A model generated the notes under the pieces. The model was given only the letters and a program-made list of their open reading frames with translations. It ran no database searches and was not told the DNA's origin. A program made the position numbers and the translations under genes. Source: Halobacteriales archaeon QS_4_69_225 (GTDB taxonomy: Archaea > Halobacteriota > Halobacteria > Halobacteriales > Haloarculaceae). Taken from it: a stretch of 64,000 nt of DNA. Shown here piece after piece: positions 11,540-20,771 of this stretch. Each line of letters starts with the position of its first letter. Position 1 is the stretch's first letter. The DNA lies in assembly GCA_003020965.1 (NCBI GenBank), contig PXRL01000015.1:1-64000 (forward strand). The letters run 5' to 3'.

Positions 11540-11700
11540 CGCGGCAGATACGGCTCGCCGACGGCTCGCCGGCCAGGGTGCCCGGGAGACTCCGCGTGCG
11601 CTACGAGACGACGATCGGCGGGATCGTCGACTGTCTCGGGACGGTCGACGCCGACGAGGCCGTCGCGGTCGACGCCGACGGCCCGGAGGCGGCGCGGTGA
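11536..11700 (+). CDS. Possible 54-aa protein, coupled to the membrane protein
   Basis: A GTG overlaps the upstream stop (GTGTGA), the usual sign of translational coupling, and opens a 54-codon frame: MTRQIRLADGSPARVPGRLR..., ending AVDADGPEAAR. The middle (RYETTIGGIVDCLGTVDADEAVAVD) reads like a small beta-rich fold with haloarchaeal acidic composition. No known domain is recognised; it ends 15 bases before the converging liv operon end. Confidence 0.45.
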   Translation: MTRQIRLADGSPARVPGRLRVRYETTIGGIVDCLGTVDADEAVAVDADGPEAAR

Positions 11701-11715
11701 GCGGCGGGCGGCGGC

Positions 11716-12432
11716 TCACCCGCCGAGGTACAGCTCCGACACCTCCGGGTCGTCGAGCAGGCCGTCGGCGTCGCCCTCGTAGGCGACGGTGCCCTGGTCG
11801 AGAACGTAGCCGCGGTCGGATATTTCGAGGCCCTTCGTCGCGTTCTGCTCGACCATCAGGATGGCCGTGTCCATCGCGTTGACCGCCTCGACGTCGGCGA
11901 ACACCTCGTCGGCGGTGTTCGGCGCCAGCCCCGCCGAGGGCTCGTCGATCAGCAGGACGTCCGGCTCCGTGACGAGCGCGCGGGCGAACGCCAGCACCTG
12001 CCGCTGGCCGCCCGAGAGCTCCCGGGCCTTCGCGCCCCGCTTCTCCCGGAGGATCCCGAACCGGTCGTACAGCTCCTCGACGACCGTTTCGAGGCGGTCG
12101 TCCTCGCGGGCGACGCCGCCCATCCGGAGGTTCTCGTCGAGGGAAAGCGAGCCGAACACGTTGTCGGTCTGGGGGACGTAGCCGATGCCCTTCCGGACGA
12201 CCTCCTCCGGTGCGGTCCCGGAGATGTCCTCGCCGTGGTAGCGGACCGACCCGGTCCACGGCGTCAGCAGCCCGAAGGCCGTCTTCAGGGCGGTCGACTT
12301 GCCGGCGCCGTTCGGGCCGATGAGACAGACGATCTCGCCGGCCTCGAGCTGCAGCGAGAGGTCCTCCAGCACCTGCACCTCGCCGTAGCCGCCGTCGACG
12401 TCGACCAACTCGAGGGCGGGTTCGTCGCTCAC
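11716..12432 (-). CDS. livF: Branched-chain amino acid ABC transporter ATPase LivF
   Basis: A 238-residue ABC ATPase. Walker A is GPNGAGKS, the Q-loop lies in VPQTDNVF, the signature is LSGGQRQ, Walker B is VLLIDEPSAGLAP and the H-loop equivalent is in MVEQNATKG (Gln replaces His in LivF-type proteins). It is the last gene of a leftward operon livK-livH-livM-livG-livF and overlaps livG by four bases (ATGA). It powers uptake of branched-chain amino acids or similar substrates with LivG. Confidence 0.93.
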   Translation of the reverse strand: MSDEPALELVDVDGGYGEVQVLEDLSLQLEAGEIVCLIGPNGAGKSTALKTAFGLLTPWTGSVRYHGEDISGTAPEEVVRKGIGYVPQTDNVFGSLSLDENLRMGGVAREDDRLETVVEELYDRFGILREKRGAKARELSGGQRQVLAFARALVTEPDVLLIDEPSAGLAPNTADEVFADVEAVNAMDTAILMVEQNATKGLEISDRGYVLDQGTVAYEGDADGLLDDPEVSELYLGG

Positions 12433-13241
12433 GCCCCACCCCCGAGGTACGCCTCGATGACGCGGTCGTCGCCCCGGATCGCCTCCGGCGACCCCTGCGT
12501 GAGGACGCTGCCCTGGTCGAGGACGACCACCGGGTCCGCGAGCTCCATCACGAACTCCATGTCGTGTTCGATGAGCAGGCAGGTGGTGCCGGCCTCGTTG
12601 AGCCGGCGGATCTGGGCGGCCAGCTCCGCGCGGAGCGTCGGGTTGACGCCGGCGGCGGGTTCGTCGAGCAGGAGTATCTCCGGCTCGGCGAGCATCGCGC
12701 GGGCCAGTTCGACCAGCTTCGTCTGCCCGCCGGAGATGTCCGTCGCCGGCTGCGTCGCCAGGTGGTCGATCTCGAACTCCGCCAGCAGCCGCTCGGCGTC
12801 GGCGAGGTTCCGCTTTTCGGCCGTGGCGACGTCGCCCGGCGCGGTGAACAGCGTCAGAAACGACTCGCCGGGCTGGTCCTGCGGGCCGACGAGCATCGCC
12901 TCCCGGACCGTCATGCCCTCCAGCTTCCGGGGCGTCTGGAACGTCCGGACGAGGCCGTGGTCGGCCACCTCGTACGGTTCGAGGCCGGTGACGTCGACGC
13001 CGTCGACCTCGACGCGGCCGGCGTCGGGCTCGTAGAAGCCGGACACGAGGTTGAACACCGTCGACTTGCCGGCGCCGTTCGGCCCGATGAGGGCGGTGAT
13101 GGTGCCGCGCTCGACGTCGAAGCTCGCGTCGTCGGCGGCGACGAGGCCGCCGAACTCCTTGCGGAGGTTCTCGACGCGGAGGACGACCCGGTCGTCGCCG
13201 GCGTCGACCGCGTCGGTGTCGCGGGCGGCAGCGTCAGTCAT
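12429..13241 (-). CDS. livG: Branched-chain amino acid ABC transporter ATPase LivG
   Basis: A 270-residue ABC ATPase with Walker A GPNGAGKS, signature ISGGQTKL, Walker B ILLLDEPAAGVNP and the LivG-type H-loop LIEHDMEFVM. The characteristic LivG insertion between Walker A and the signature is present (VRTFQTPRKLEGMTV...). The ATG at 13241 overlaps the end of livM; an upstream in-frame alternative seven codons earlier is less likely. It pairs with LivF on the cytoplasmic side of the LivHM channel. Confidence 0.93.
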   Translation of the reverse strand: MTDAAARDTDAVDAGDDRVVLRVENLRKEFGGLVAADDASFDVERGTITALIGPNGAGKSTVFNLVSGFYEPDAGRVEVDGVDVTGLEPYEVADHGLVRTFQTPRKLEGMTVREAMLVGPQDQPGESFLTLFTAPGDVATAEKRNLADAERLLAEFEIDHLATQPATDISGGQTKLVELARAMLAEPEILLLDEPAAGVNPTLRAELAAQIRRLNEAGTTCLLIEHDMEFVMELADPVVVLDQGSVLTQGSPEAIRGDDRVIEAYLGGGA

Positions 13242-14490
13242 CGCCGTCCCCCCGGGCCTCACGGACGCCGGTATCGGGCTGTTCCGGCGCCTCGTCGACG
13301 GCGCTCGACCAGATGAGTTCCCGCTGCGGCGGCAGGATCCCCTCCGGACGGAGCCGCATCAGCGCGACGATGAGCAGACCGACCAGCACCAGACGAACGG
13401 CGGCGGCGTCCATGGCCTCGAGGGTTCTCGCCAGGGAGACGACGAACTCCTGGAGTCGCCCGACGAAGCCGTCGCTTCCGAGGGCCCCGCTCACCGACTC
13501 GAGGATACCGACCAGCCACCCCAGGGCGAACCGCGGGCCCTCCCGGACCGCGACGATGACGATCCCGCCGAACAGCGCCCCGCGGTTGGAGCCGCTGCCG
13601 CCGAGGATAACCGCCACCCACACGTAGAACGTCGTGAGCGGGTCGAGCGTTCCCGGCCCGACGAACTGCTGGAGGTGGGCGTAGAAGACCCCCGCAAGCG
13701 CCATCACGAGGCTCCCGAGGACGAACGCCTGCAGCTTGAACCGGAACGTGTTCTTGCCGAGCGCACGGGCGAGATCCTCGTCGGAGCGGATCGTCCGGAG
13801 CACCCGTCCCCACGGCGAGCGGTGGACCCGCGAGAGCAGGAGGTAGCTCCCGGCGGCGAAGACCGCGACGAGCAGGACGTTCAGCAGCATCCGATAGAAC
13901 GGCGCTCCGAGTTCGACGGTCGCACCGAGCGGGACGTCGATCCGGAGCCCGGGCATCGCCTCCGGAAACGTCGACAGCACCGGCCAGTCGTCGAAGAAGC
14001 CGGGGACCCCCCGGACGCCGAGGCTCCCGTTCGTCAAGTGCCGCTCGTTCAGGATGATCCGGCGGACGACCTCGGCCAGTCCCAGCGAGGCGATGGCGAG
14101 GTAGTCGGCCCGGAGCCGCAGCGTCGGGAGTCCGATGAAAAGCGCCAGCACCGTCGCCAGCCCGAGCGCGACGGCCAGTCCGTACACCGGGCTGAAGCCG
14201 TCGCTGACCGGCGAGTTGCTCGCGGTCACCAGCGCCGCGCCGTACGCCCCGATACCGAAGAAGGCGGCGACGCTGAAGTTGATCAGCCCGCCGAACCCCC
14301 ACTGGGAGTTCAGCCCGAGCGACAGCAGCGCGTACATCCCGGCGAGTCCGACGAGGAACAGGAAGTACGTCGGCGCGAGCCGCCCGGAGAACAGCCCGAG
14401 GAGCAGCACCACGACGGCGACGACGACGACGACCGTCACGCCCCGCTCCGCGGTCGTCATGTCGTCCACGACGCCGGCGACGTCGACCAT
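13234..14490 (-). CDS. livM: Branched-chain amino acid ABC transporter permease LivM
   Basis: A 418-residue permease with about nine to ten membrane segments. Family features include LGLNSQWGFGGLINFSVAAF, the cytoplasmic coupling region WGRVLRTIRSDEDLARALGKN, and GSNRGALFGGIVI. The C-terminus ends in an acidic tail that overlaps livG by eight bases. Encoded between livH and livG in one transcription unit. Confidence 0.92.
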   Translation of the reverse strand: MVDVAGVVDDMTTAERGVTVVVVVAVVVLLLGLFSGRLAPTYFLFLVGLAGMYALLSLGLNSQWGFGGLINFSVAAFFGIGAYGAALVTASNSPVSDGFSPVYGLAVALGLATVLALFIGLPTLRLRADYLAIASLGLAEVVRRIILNERHLTNGSLGVRGVPGFFDDWPVLSTFPEAMPGLRIDVPLGATVELGAPFYRMLLNVLLVAVFAAGSYLLLSRVHRSPWGRVLRTIRSDEDLARALGKNTFRFKLQAFVLGSLVMALAGVFYAHLQQFVGPGTLDPLTTFYVWVAVILGGSGSNRGALFGGIVIVAVREGPRFALGWLVGILESVSGALGSDGFVGRLQEFVVSLARTLEAMDAAAVRLVLVGLLIVALMRLRPEGILPPQRELIWSSAVDEAPEQPDTGVREARGDGDD

Positions 14491-14491
14491 C

Positions 14492-15439
14492 TCAGGTTCC
14501 CTCCCCGGCGATGCCGGTCGGCCGGACGAGCAGCACCGCGACCATGATGACGAAGGCGACCGCCTCCGCGTACTCGATGCCGACGGGGATACCGAGCGTG
14601 TCGGGGACCAGCGGGAGCAGCCCCCCGAGGCCCGACAGCAGCGGCATCGATTCGTGTACCACTCCGATGAGGAGGCCGCCGAGCATCGCCCCGTAGACGG
14701 AGCCGATGCCCCCGAGGATGACCGCCGCGAAGACGAGCAGGAGCAGGTTGAACCCCATTCGGGGACTCAGCCGGTTGAACAGCCCGAGAAAGGTACCGCC
14801 GACGCCGGCGAGTCCGCCGCCGACTGTCCAGGTGACGAGCCGAATCCGGTCGGTGCGGATGCCACTGATGCGAGCCAGTTCGGGGTTGTCAGCCATCGCG
14901 CGCATCTTCCGGCCGAGATCCGTATACTGCAGCAGGGCGTGGAGGCTCCCGACGAGGACGACGGACGTGATCACGATGGCGACGTCGTGGTAGGTCACCC
15001 GGACGCCGTAGGGGACGAGCGCCTCGATCGGACGGATCGACTGGACGTCGTACCGGGTCGACTCGGCGGTGAAGACGATCCGGACGAGCCCGCGGTAGAT
15101 GAACGCGACGCCGATCGACGTGATCAGGAGGCCGATCGCGCCGATGTCGAGCGGCTCGTAGACGAGTTTCTCCGTCACGACGGCCACGAGAGCCGCGACG
15201 ACGAAGCCGGCCGCCAGCGCGAGGAAGAAGGCCGCCGGGAGGCCGAGCAGCGACGGCCCTCCGACGCCGCTCAGGCCGCCGAACGTCACCAGGGCGGCGT
15301 AGGCGCCGACGGTCATCGTGTCGCCGTGGGCGAAGTTGGCGAAGTCGGCGATACCGTAGACGAGCGACAGGCCGATGCTCCCAAGCACGATGATGCTGCT
15401 GAACACCAGTCCATCGGCGAGCAGCCCGAGAACGGCCAT
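14492..15439 (-). CDS. livH: Branched-chain amino acid ABC transporter permease LivH
   Basis: A 315-residue permease with about eight membrane segments. IGLSLVYGIADFANFAHGD near the N-terminus and GRKMRAMADNPELARISGI in the coupling loop are diagnostic of LivH. It lies six bases after livK and one base before livM, so the three are co-transcribed. Confidence 0.93.
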   Translation of the reverse strand: MAVLGLLADGLVFSSIIVLGSIGLSLVYGIADFANFAHGDTMTVGAYAALVTFGGLSGVGGPSLLGLPAAFFLALAAGFVVAALVAVVTEKLVYEPLDIGAIGLLITSIGVAFIYRGLVRIVFTAESTRYDVQSIRPIEALVPYGVRVTYHDVAIVITSVVLVGSLHALLQYTDLGRKMRAMADNPELARISGIRTDRIRLVTWTVGGGLAGVGGTFLGLFNRLSPRMGFNLLLLVFAAVILGGIGSVYGAMLGGLLIGVVHESMPLLSGLGGLLPLVPDTLGIPVGIEYAEAVAFVIMVAVLLVRPTGIAGEGT

Positions 15440-15445
15440 CGACGG

Positions 15446-16750
15446 TCAGCCCTCGACGAACCCGGCCTCGACGTACTCGTCGTCCTGGACCTCGAGTATC
15501 TGGAGGAATCCGACGGGGTCGCCGTTCTCGTCGAGGTCGATCGGGCCGCTGACGCCCTGGTAGTCGACGTCGCCGGGTCCGCCGCCGTCGGCGAGAATCT
15601 CGCTTGCGGCCTCGAAACTGGTTACCTCCTCGCCCTCGGGACGGGTGACGTCGCGAACGACCTCCTCGAGGGCGGCACCGCTGAGCTCGTCGGCCGCCTG
15701 GATCGACAGTGCCGCCGTGACGACGGCGTCGTACGTGAAGGCGGCCCACGTCGTCGGCGACTGGCCGTACTCGTCCTCGAACCGCGAGGCGAACGCCTGG
15801 TAGTTCCCCTGGTCGACGGGGGCCGACGGGAGCGCCACCTTCATCTCTTCTATGCTTCCGTCGGGCGTGTCGTCGAGAACGTCGGGCCCCTGGGTGGAGT
15901 CGGTCCCGTAGAACTGCGCCTCGTAGCCGCTGGAGAACGTCTCGTTTACCATCGAGATGAACACGTCCTGGTAGGTGTTGAACAGCCAGGCGTCGGCGCC
16001 GGAGTCGTTCATCTCCGCGACGACGCTCGAGTAGGACTGCTGGTCGCGGTCGTGGGGGCTGTTGTAGACGACCTCGCCGTCGTAGGCCTCGACGAAGGCG
16101 TCCGTGAGCGTCCGCCCGAAGTCGTCGTTGACGAACGTGGCGGCCACCTCGTCGTAACCGTCCTCGACGACGATGTCGGCCAGCGCCACCGACTGAGCCC
16201 GCCCGCTCGGCGATATCCGTAGCAGCCCCGGCAACTCGGTCAGTCCCAGCCCGGTCGAGTTCTGGCTCAACTGGACGACGTCGGCACCCTGGACGACGCT
16301 CTCGTAGATGGACAGCGAAACGCCGGAGCCGACCGCGCCGATGAGGAACGGTACCTCGTTCTGGTTCACCAGCTTCTGTGCGGCCGAGACGCCACCCTCC
16401 GGATCGCTCGCGGAGTCCTCGACCGCGATCTCGAGCTCGCGGCCGTCGATGCCGACGTCGTTGATCGCCGCGAGCGCGAGTTCCCTGCCGCGCTGGTTCC
16501 GCTCGCCGAACGCCGACAGCGGCCCCGTGTTCGGGTCGACCATCCCGATGGTGTAGGAGTCGTCCCCGTCGTCGCCGTCGCCGCTGGTGCCGGTGTCGGT
16601 TCCGGTATCGGTCCCGGCGTCGCCGTCGTCGTCCGTCGTGCTGACGCAGCCGGCGGCCAGCGCGAGGCCGGCGGCGCCCGACGCGAGCAGCCCCCGGCGG
16701 TCCGTGATCGGTGTGGTGTCGTCGTTCATCTGTGGGTCTGGTGGTTCCAT
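15446..16750 (-). CDS. livK: Branched-chain amino acid ABC transporter substrate-binding lipoprotein LivK
   Basis: A 434-residue periplasmic-binding-type protein (Leu/Ile/Val-binding fold). A Tat signal with lipobox (DRRGLLASGAAGLALAAGC) anchors it outside the membrane, followed by a Thr/Asp/Gly-rich linker and the ligand-binding core (IGMVDPNTGPLSAFGERNQRG, then LIGAVGSGVSLSIYE). Two starts are possible: ATG at 16750 and ATG at 16729. TATA-like CTTTTCAA (16773-16780, minus strand) is 27 bases from 16750, so I take that one; neither has a ribosome-binding site. First gene of the liv operon. The substrate is not decided by sequence and could be amino acids, urea or short amides. Confidence 0.88.
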   Translation of the reverse strand: MEPPDPQMNDDTTPITDRRGLLASGAAGLALAAGCVSTTDDDGDAGTDTGTDTGTSGDGDDGDDSYTIGMVDPNTGPLSAFGERNQRGRELALAAINDVGIDGRELEIAVEDSASDPEGGVSAAQKLVNQNEVPFLIGAVGSGVSLSIYESVVQGADVVQLSQNSTGLGLTELPGLLRISPSGRAQSVALADIVVEDGYDEVAATFVNDDFGRTLTDAFVEAYDGEVVYNSPHDRDQQSYSSVVAEMNDSGADAWLFNTYQDVFISMVNETFSSGYEAQFYGTDSTQGPDVLDDTPDGSIEEMKVALPSAPVDQGNYQAFASRFEDEYGQSPTTWAAFTYDAVVTAALSIQAADELSGAALEEVVRDVTRPEGEEVTSFEAASEILADGGGPGDVDYQGVSGPIDLDENGDPVGFLQILEVQDDEYVEAGFVEG

Positions 16751-16967
16751 ACCCTCACCGCGTTGAAAAGCGTGCCGTCCGTCGTGGCGGGGGCCACGAC
16801 GGGTCTGGCGGGGCGGACCGAGCGGCGGGGCGATGGCTCGCTCCCTCGGCGGACCGATCGTCGGCGAGGTGCTGCCGCGGGTAGCCGCCGTCGGGTATCG
16901 CCCGGGTGTGCGGAACTGGCACACGGCCGTCCGAACACCGATTATCCGGGGCCGCCAACACACGGCC

Positions 16968-18116
16968 ATGCAGTTCCGTCGGCGGGCGGCGCTGTCCGGT
17001 CGCGCCGCCGTTTCGCTCGCGGTGCTGGCCGTCTTCGGCGTCCTCCTGACCGGCGTCTTCGTCGCCGCGGCGGCCGTCCTGGCCGCCGTCGCCGCTCCGG
17101 TCGTCCTCCCGACCGCCGCGGCGGTGACGCTGCTCCCGCGGGCGAGCGCCGTCCTGTCGGTGTCGGCGGCCGTCGTCTGCGTGCTGTCGTGGCTCGGGCT
17201 CGTCCTGATCGTCCGGTACACCGACGCGATAACCCGGGCGCTCGGGATCGAGTACCTCTGGTGGCCGCAGTCACCGGCGAGCGCGGCGACGACGGCGGTG
17301 TCGCTCGCGCTTCTCTACGAGGGGGTCGTCGAACTCGCCGTCGTCGCCGTCGACGGCATCACCGCGGCACCGGTCGCCGCGGCGCTCGTCGGCGGGGGCG
17401 TCGCGGCGACGGTCGGAATCGCGGCGTACGTGTGGGCCGTCCGCGCGGAGGTCGAGTCGCTCCGGGCGGCCTCGACGGAGCCGGGCGACCCCGCCCCGGC
17501 GTGGCTCCGACGGCGGGTGGTGCGGCTCTGTGCGGTCGCCGACGTCCCGCCGCCGGAGGTGGTTTTCCTTCCGTCGGCGACGCCGGTGGCCTTCACCGTC
17601 GGCACCGCGGCCACCCGGAGCGTCGTCGTGTCGCAAGGCGTCGTCGACGCGCTCGACGACGACGAACTGGACGCGGTTCTGGCACACGAGGTGAGCCACC
17701 TGGCCAACCGGGACGTCGCGCTCATGTCCGCCGCGCTCGCGCCGGTGTTCGTCGGACGGGAGGTGTTCGAGACGGAGGCCGACGGCGTCGTCGGGCGGCT
17801 CGCACGGTCGGCGGGCCTCGCTCTCCTCGCGCTCGGGGAGTTCGGCGCCGGGACGTTCTCGCGGGGCCGGGAGTTCGCGGCCGACCGCGGGGCGGCATAC
17901 GTTACCGGCGAGCCGGCAGCGCTGGCGAGCGCGCTGGAGACGCTGTCGGCCGACCGCGCCCGGCCGGCGGCGGACCTCCGGAACGGCGACCCCGCGCAGG
18001 CGCTGAACGTCGTCCCGCGGGCGACCGACCGGGGCGGCTCCTTCGATTCCCACCCCGAAACGGCGACCCGGATCGCCCGGCTCCGCGAGCTCGAGCGGGC
18101 CCAGGAGACCTCGTGA
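16968..18116 (+). CDS. htpX: HtpX-like M48 zinc metalloprotease
   Basis: A 382-residue membrane protease. Four hydrophobic segments fill the first 150 residues, the zinc site HEVSH starts at His240 (VLAHEVSHLANRD), and the third ligand region is EFAADRGAAYV about 70 residues later, as in M48B. These enzymes degrade misfolded membrane proteins. The ATG at 16968 has a TATA-like ATTATCC about 27 bases upstream. The usual haloarchaeal partner gene pspAB is 9 kb to the left. Confidence 0.88.
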   Translation: MQFRRRAALSGRAAVSLAVLAVFGVLLTGVFVAAAAVLAAVAAPVVLPTAAAVTLLPRASAVLSVSAAVVCVLSWLGLVLIVRYTDAITRALGIEYLWWPQSPASAATTAVSLALLYEGVVELAVVAVDGITAAPVAAALVGGGVAATVGIAAYVWAVRAEVESLRAASTEPGDPAPAWLRRRVVRLCAVADVPPPEVVFLPSATPVAFTVGTAATRSVVVSQGVVDALDDDELDAVLAHEVSHLANRDVALMSAALAPVFVGREVFETEADGVVGRLARSAGLALLALGEFGAGTFSRGREFAADRGAAYVTGEPAALASALETLSADRARPAADLRNGDPAQALNVVPRATDRGGSFDSHPETATRIARLRELERAQETS

Positions 18117-18205
18117 GCGCGCCGCGGGGACCGCGAGACGGCGCCGGCAGCGCGGCCGCCCGGGCGGGACGCCGGTCTTATTCGGGGGTCGACCGTAACG
18201 GGCGT

Positions 18206-19288
18206 GTGCGACTGCTCGCGACGACGAACGGCGGCCTCGAGTCGGTGGCGAGCGCCGAACTCGCCGAGCTGGTCGGCGCCGACCCGGAGCGGCACCACCG
18301 CGGCGTCGTCGCCTTCGAGGGCTCCCGGGACGACGTCTACGACCTCCACGTCCGCTCGCGAACCTGCCACCGGCTGCTGGAGGTGCTGGTCGAGGGCCGC
18401 GTCGAGGAACTCGAGGACGTCTACCGGCTGACCCGGCGGGTCGATCTCGCGGCGCAGCTCCCGGACGCACCGTTCGGCGTCGTCGGGACGCGCCACGGAA
18501 GCCACGAGTTCACCAGCATGGACGTCGCCGAGCGGGTCGGCCAGGCGGTCATCGACGGCTACCGGGAGGCGACGGGCCGGCGGCTGCCGGTCGACCTCGA
18601 CGACCCGACCGTCCGGCTGGAGGCGTACTGCTACGACGACCGGTTCACGCTGGCGGTCGACCTGACCGGCGACTCGCTGCACCGACGGCCCTACCGGGAG
18701 TGCGAACACGACGCGCCGCTACGGGCGACGCTGGCGTACTCGCTGCTGTGGCTGGCCGACTACGGGCCGGACGACCGGCTCGTCGACCCGATGGCGGGGT
18801 CGGCGACGGTGCCAATCGAGGCCGCGCTGGCGGCGACCGACCGGCCGCCGCGGCCCGACCTCGAGCCCGCCCTCGCGGCGCTGCCGCGGTACGACGCCGC
18901 GCGGTTCCGGCGCCGGCGGGCCGCCTTCGAGCCGCGGTCGCCGTCGCTCGACGTCGAAGCCCGGGAGCGGCGGGCGAAGTGGCTCCGCTGTGCCCGGAGC
19001 AACGTCGCGGCCGCCGGCCTCGAGGACGCCGTCGACGTGGTCGAGGCCGACGCCCGGGAGGCGACGCTCGTCGCCGACCGCGTCGTGACCAACCTCCCGT
19101 TCGGGGTGCGGACCGACGAGGACCTGCGCGAGCTGTACGGCGCCTTCGCCGACCGCGTCCGGGACGGGTCGGTCGGCCGGCTGGTCGCACTCACGACCCG
19201 GCCGGACCTGCTGCCGCTGGCGGTCGAAAAGCGGCACGATGTCCCGTACGGCCGGCTCGACGTCTCCGTCGTCGTCGCGGAGCCGTGA
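18206..19288 (+). CDS. THUMP-type tRNA (guanine-N2) methyltransferase, Trm14-like
   Basis: A 360-residue protein starting at a GTG (MRLLATTNGGLESVASAEL). The N-terminal third resembles a THUMP RNA-binding domain; the C-terminal half is a class I SAM methyltransferase with motif I VDPMAGSATVPIEAAL and motif IV TNLPFG (the NPPY-like catalytic loop of N2-guanine and N6-adenine methyltransferases). This combination is found in Trm14/TrmN and RlmL. tRNA guanine-6 is the likely target, but the exact position is inferred. A TATA-like CTTATT is 26-30 bases before the GTG. Confidence 0.8.
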   Translation: MRLLATTNGGLESVASAELAELVGADPERHHRGVVAFEGSRDDVYDLHVRSRTCHRLLEVLVEGRVEELEDVYRLTRRVDLAAQLPDAPFGVVGTRHGSHEFTSMDVAERVGQAVIDGYREATGRRLPVDLDDPTVRLEAYCYDDRFTLAVDLTGDSLHRRPYRECEHDAPLRATLAYSLLWLADYGPDDRLVDPMAGSATVPIEAALAATDRPPRPDLEPALAALPRYDAARFRRRRAAFEPRSPSLDVEARERRAKWLRCARSNVAAAGLEDAVDVVEADAREATLVADRVVTNLPFGVRTDEDLRELYGAFADRVRDGSVGRLVALTTRPDLLPLAVEKRHDVPYGRLDVSVVVAEP

Positions 19289-19330
19289 GCCACGGCCGCG
19301 ACCGCCGGCAGAACTCGCCGCCCTTCGATA

Positions 19331-19337
19331 TCTTTAT
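19331..19337 (+). promoter_or_regulatory. Strong TATA-like box with a long apparent leader
   Basis: ATCTTTATGAATAA in an otherwise G+C-rich stretch looks like a good BRE/TATA element. The expected transcript start near 19360 would leave about 100 bases before the ATG at 19463, unusual in a region of leaderless genes. Confidence 0.45.
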
Positions 19338-19462
19338 GAATAATCGTGTAGGAAAGGTGCGTACACGACACGCCGTCCGTGTCCGCGGCTCGCCGGCCGC
19401 CGGTGTACGCCGCTGGCCCCTCGACGGCGAGACGGTTCCACCACCCCCGACCCACCCGACAC

Positions 19463-19663
19463 ATGAGCACCGAACCGACCCCGACGCAGGAGCCCCGGAC
19501 GACAGCCGCGACCGAACCCGCCGCACGTGGCCGCCCCGACCCGTGGGCGGCAGATGGCGAGGACCGGGTCCCGGCCACGGCGCTGGCGCCCCGGCAGTTC
19601 GAGCCGTCCTCGACGGCCCGGATGCGGAACCTGATGGACGACGACAACGCCCACTGCGGGTGA
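19463..19663 (+). CDS. Possible 66-aa protein of unknown function
   Basis: A 66-codon frame (MSTEPTPTQEPRTTAATEPA..., ending ARMRNLMDDDNAHCG). The N-terminal half is low-complexity Thr/Pro/Glu, the C-terminal half has a well-mixed composition and a terminal cysteine. A GTG at 19379 in the same frame would add 28 residues. I do not recognise it; a clear promoter upstream is the main support that something is transcribed here. Confidence 0.45.
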   Translation: MSTEPTPTQEPRTTAATEPAARGRPDPWAADGEDRVPATALAPRQFEPSSTARMRNLMDDDNAHCG

Positions 19664-19703
19664 GCGGCCGAACCTATTAGCGGCTCGCGGCCCTCCCGAA
19701 CGT

Positions 19704-20765
19704 ATGAACCGACCCGGCTGGCTCGGTGCCCCGAACCCCCGGGTTCTCGACGGCTCGCTGCTCGTCGGCGTGGGGTTCGTGCTCGCGACCGGAATCGTGA
19801 GTCTCTACTCCGGGCGGCCGAGCCGGGCGTGGGTGTTCGTCACCCACGGCGTCGGGGGGCTGGTACTGGCCGGGCTCATCGGGTTGAAGCTCCGGCGCGT
19901 CCGCCCGCGGTTGCGCGGCGTCCGTCACAGCGCCGTCGTCGTCCTGTCGGTAATCCTGACCGCCGTCACGGCCGCCGCCCTCGGCTCCGGCGTCGCGTGG
20001 GTGTTCGGCGCCGACCTCGACCTCGGGCCCTGGGGCCTCCTCAACCTCCACATCGGGCTGGGGCTGGCCGTCGCGCTGCTGCTGGGCGGCCACCTCGTCT
20101 CGCGGTTCCGGCTTCCCTCCCGGAAGGACTTCGAGGGCCGCCGGACGGCCCTCCGGTACGGCGCGGCCGTCGTCGCCGGCGCGGCGGTCTACCGGCTCCA
20201 GGGGACGGTCAACGGCGCCCTCGAGACCGCCGGCGCCGACCGCCGCTTCACCGGCTCGAAGCCAACCGGCAGCGACGACGGCAACGCCTTCCCGGTGACG
20301 AGCTGGGTGGCCGACGACCCCGATCCCGTCGACGTCGACGCCTGGACGCTGTCGGTCGACGGCGCCGTCGCCGAGCCGCTCGAACTCGACTACGCCGCGC
20401 TGGCCGACGACGACGAGCGCCGGGCCGTTCTCGACTGCACGAGCGGCTGGTACTCCGAACACGACTGGCGCGGCGTCACAATCGGGTCGCTGCTGGAGGC
20501 CGCCGACGTCGACGACGACGCCGCCTGGGTGTCGTTCCGGTCGGTCACCGGCTACCGGTGGAGCCTCCCGCTGGCGGAGGCCCGCGAGGCGCTTCTCGCT
20601 TCCCGCGTCGACGGCGAGCGGCTGAGCCACGGCCACGGCTTCCCGCTGCGGCTGGTCGCGCCCGGCCGCCGCGGCTTCCAGTGGGTCAAGTGGGTCGAGG
20701 CGGTCCGGGTGACCCGCCGCCGGGACCACGCCGAACGGCTGGCGATATTCCTCAGCGGCCTGTAG
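19704..20765 (+). CDS. Molybdopterin-dependent oxidoreductase with membrane domain
   Basis: A 353-residue protein. The first 160 residues hold about four hydrophobic segments with histidines suited to haem binding (FVTHGVGG, LNLHIGLGL, LLGGHLVS), like a cytochrome b of the MsrQ/YedZ type. The C-terminal half is a sulfite-oxidase-fold molybdopterin domain: the cofactor-ligating cysteine in LDCTSGWYSEHDWRGV, then HGFPLRLVAPGRRGFQWVKWV. A fused electron-transfer/Mo-enzyme is inferred; sulfite or methionine-sulfoxide substrates are possible but unproven. CCTATTAG 28 bases before the ATG serves as TATA box. Confidence 0.82.
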   Translation: MNRPGWLGAPNPRVLDGSLLVGVGFVLATGIVSLYSGRPSRAWVFVTHGVGGLVLAGLIGLKLRRVRPRLRGVRHSAVVVLSVILTAVTAAALGSGVAWVFGADLDLGPWGLLNLHIGLGLAVALLLGGHLVSRFRLPSRKDFEGRRTALRYGAAVVAGAAVYRLQGTVNGALETAGADRRFTGSKPTGSDDGNAFPVTSWVADDPDPVDVDAWTLSVDGAVAEPLELDYAALADDDERRAVLDCTSGWYSEHDWRGVTIGSLLEAADVDDDAAWVSFRSVTGYRWSLPLAEAREALLASRVDGERLSHGHGFPLRLVAPGRRGFQWVKWVEAVRVTRRRDHAERLAIFLSGL

Positions 20766-20771
20766 CGGTCG

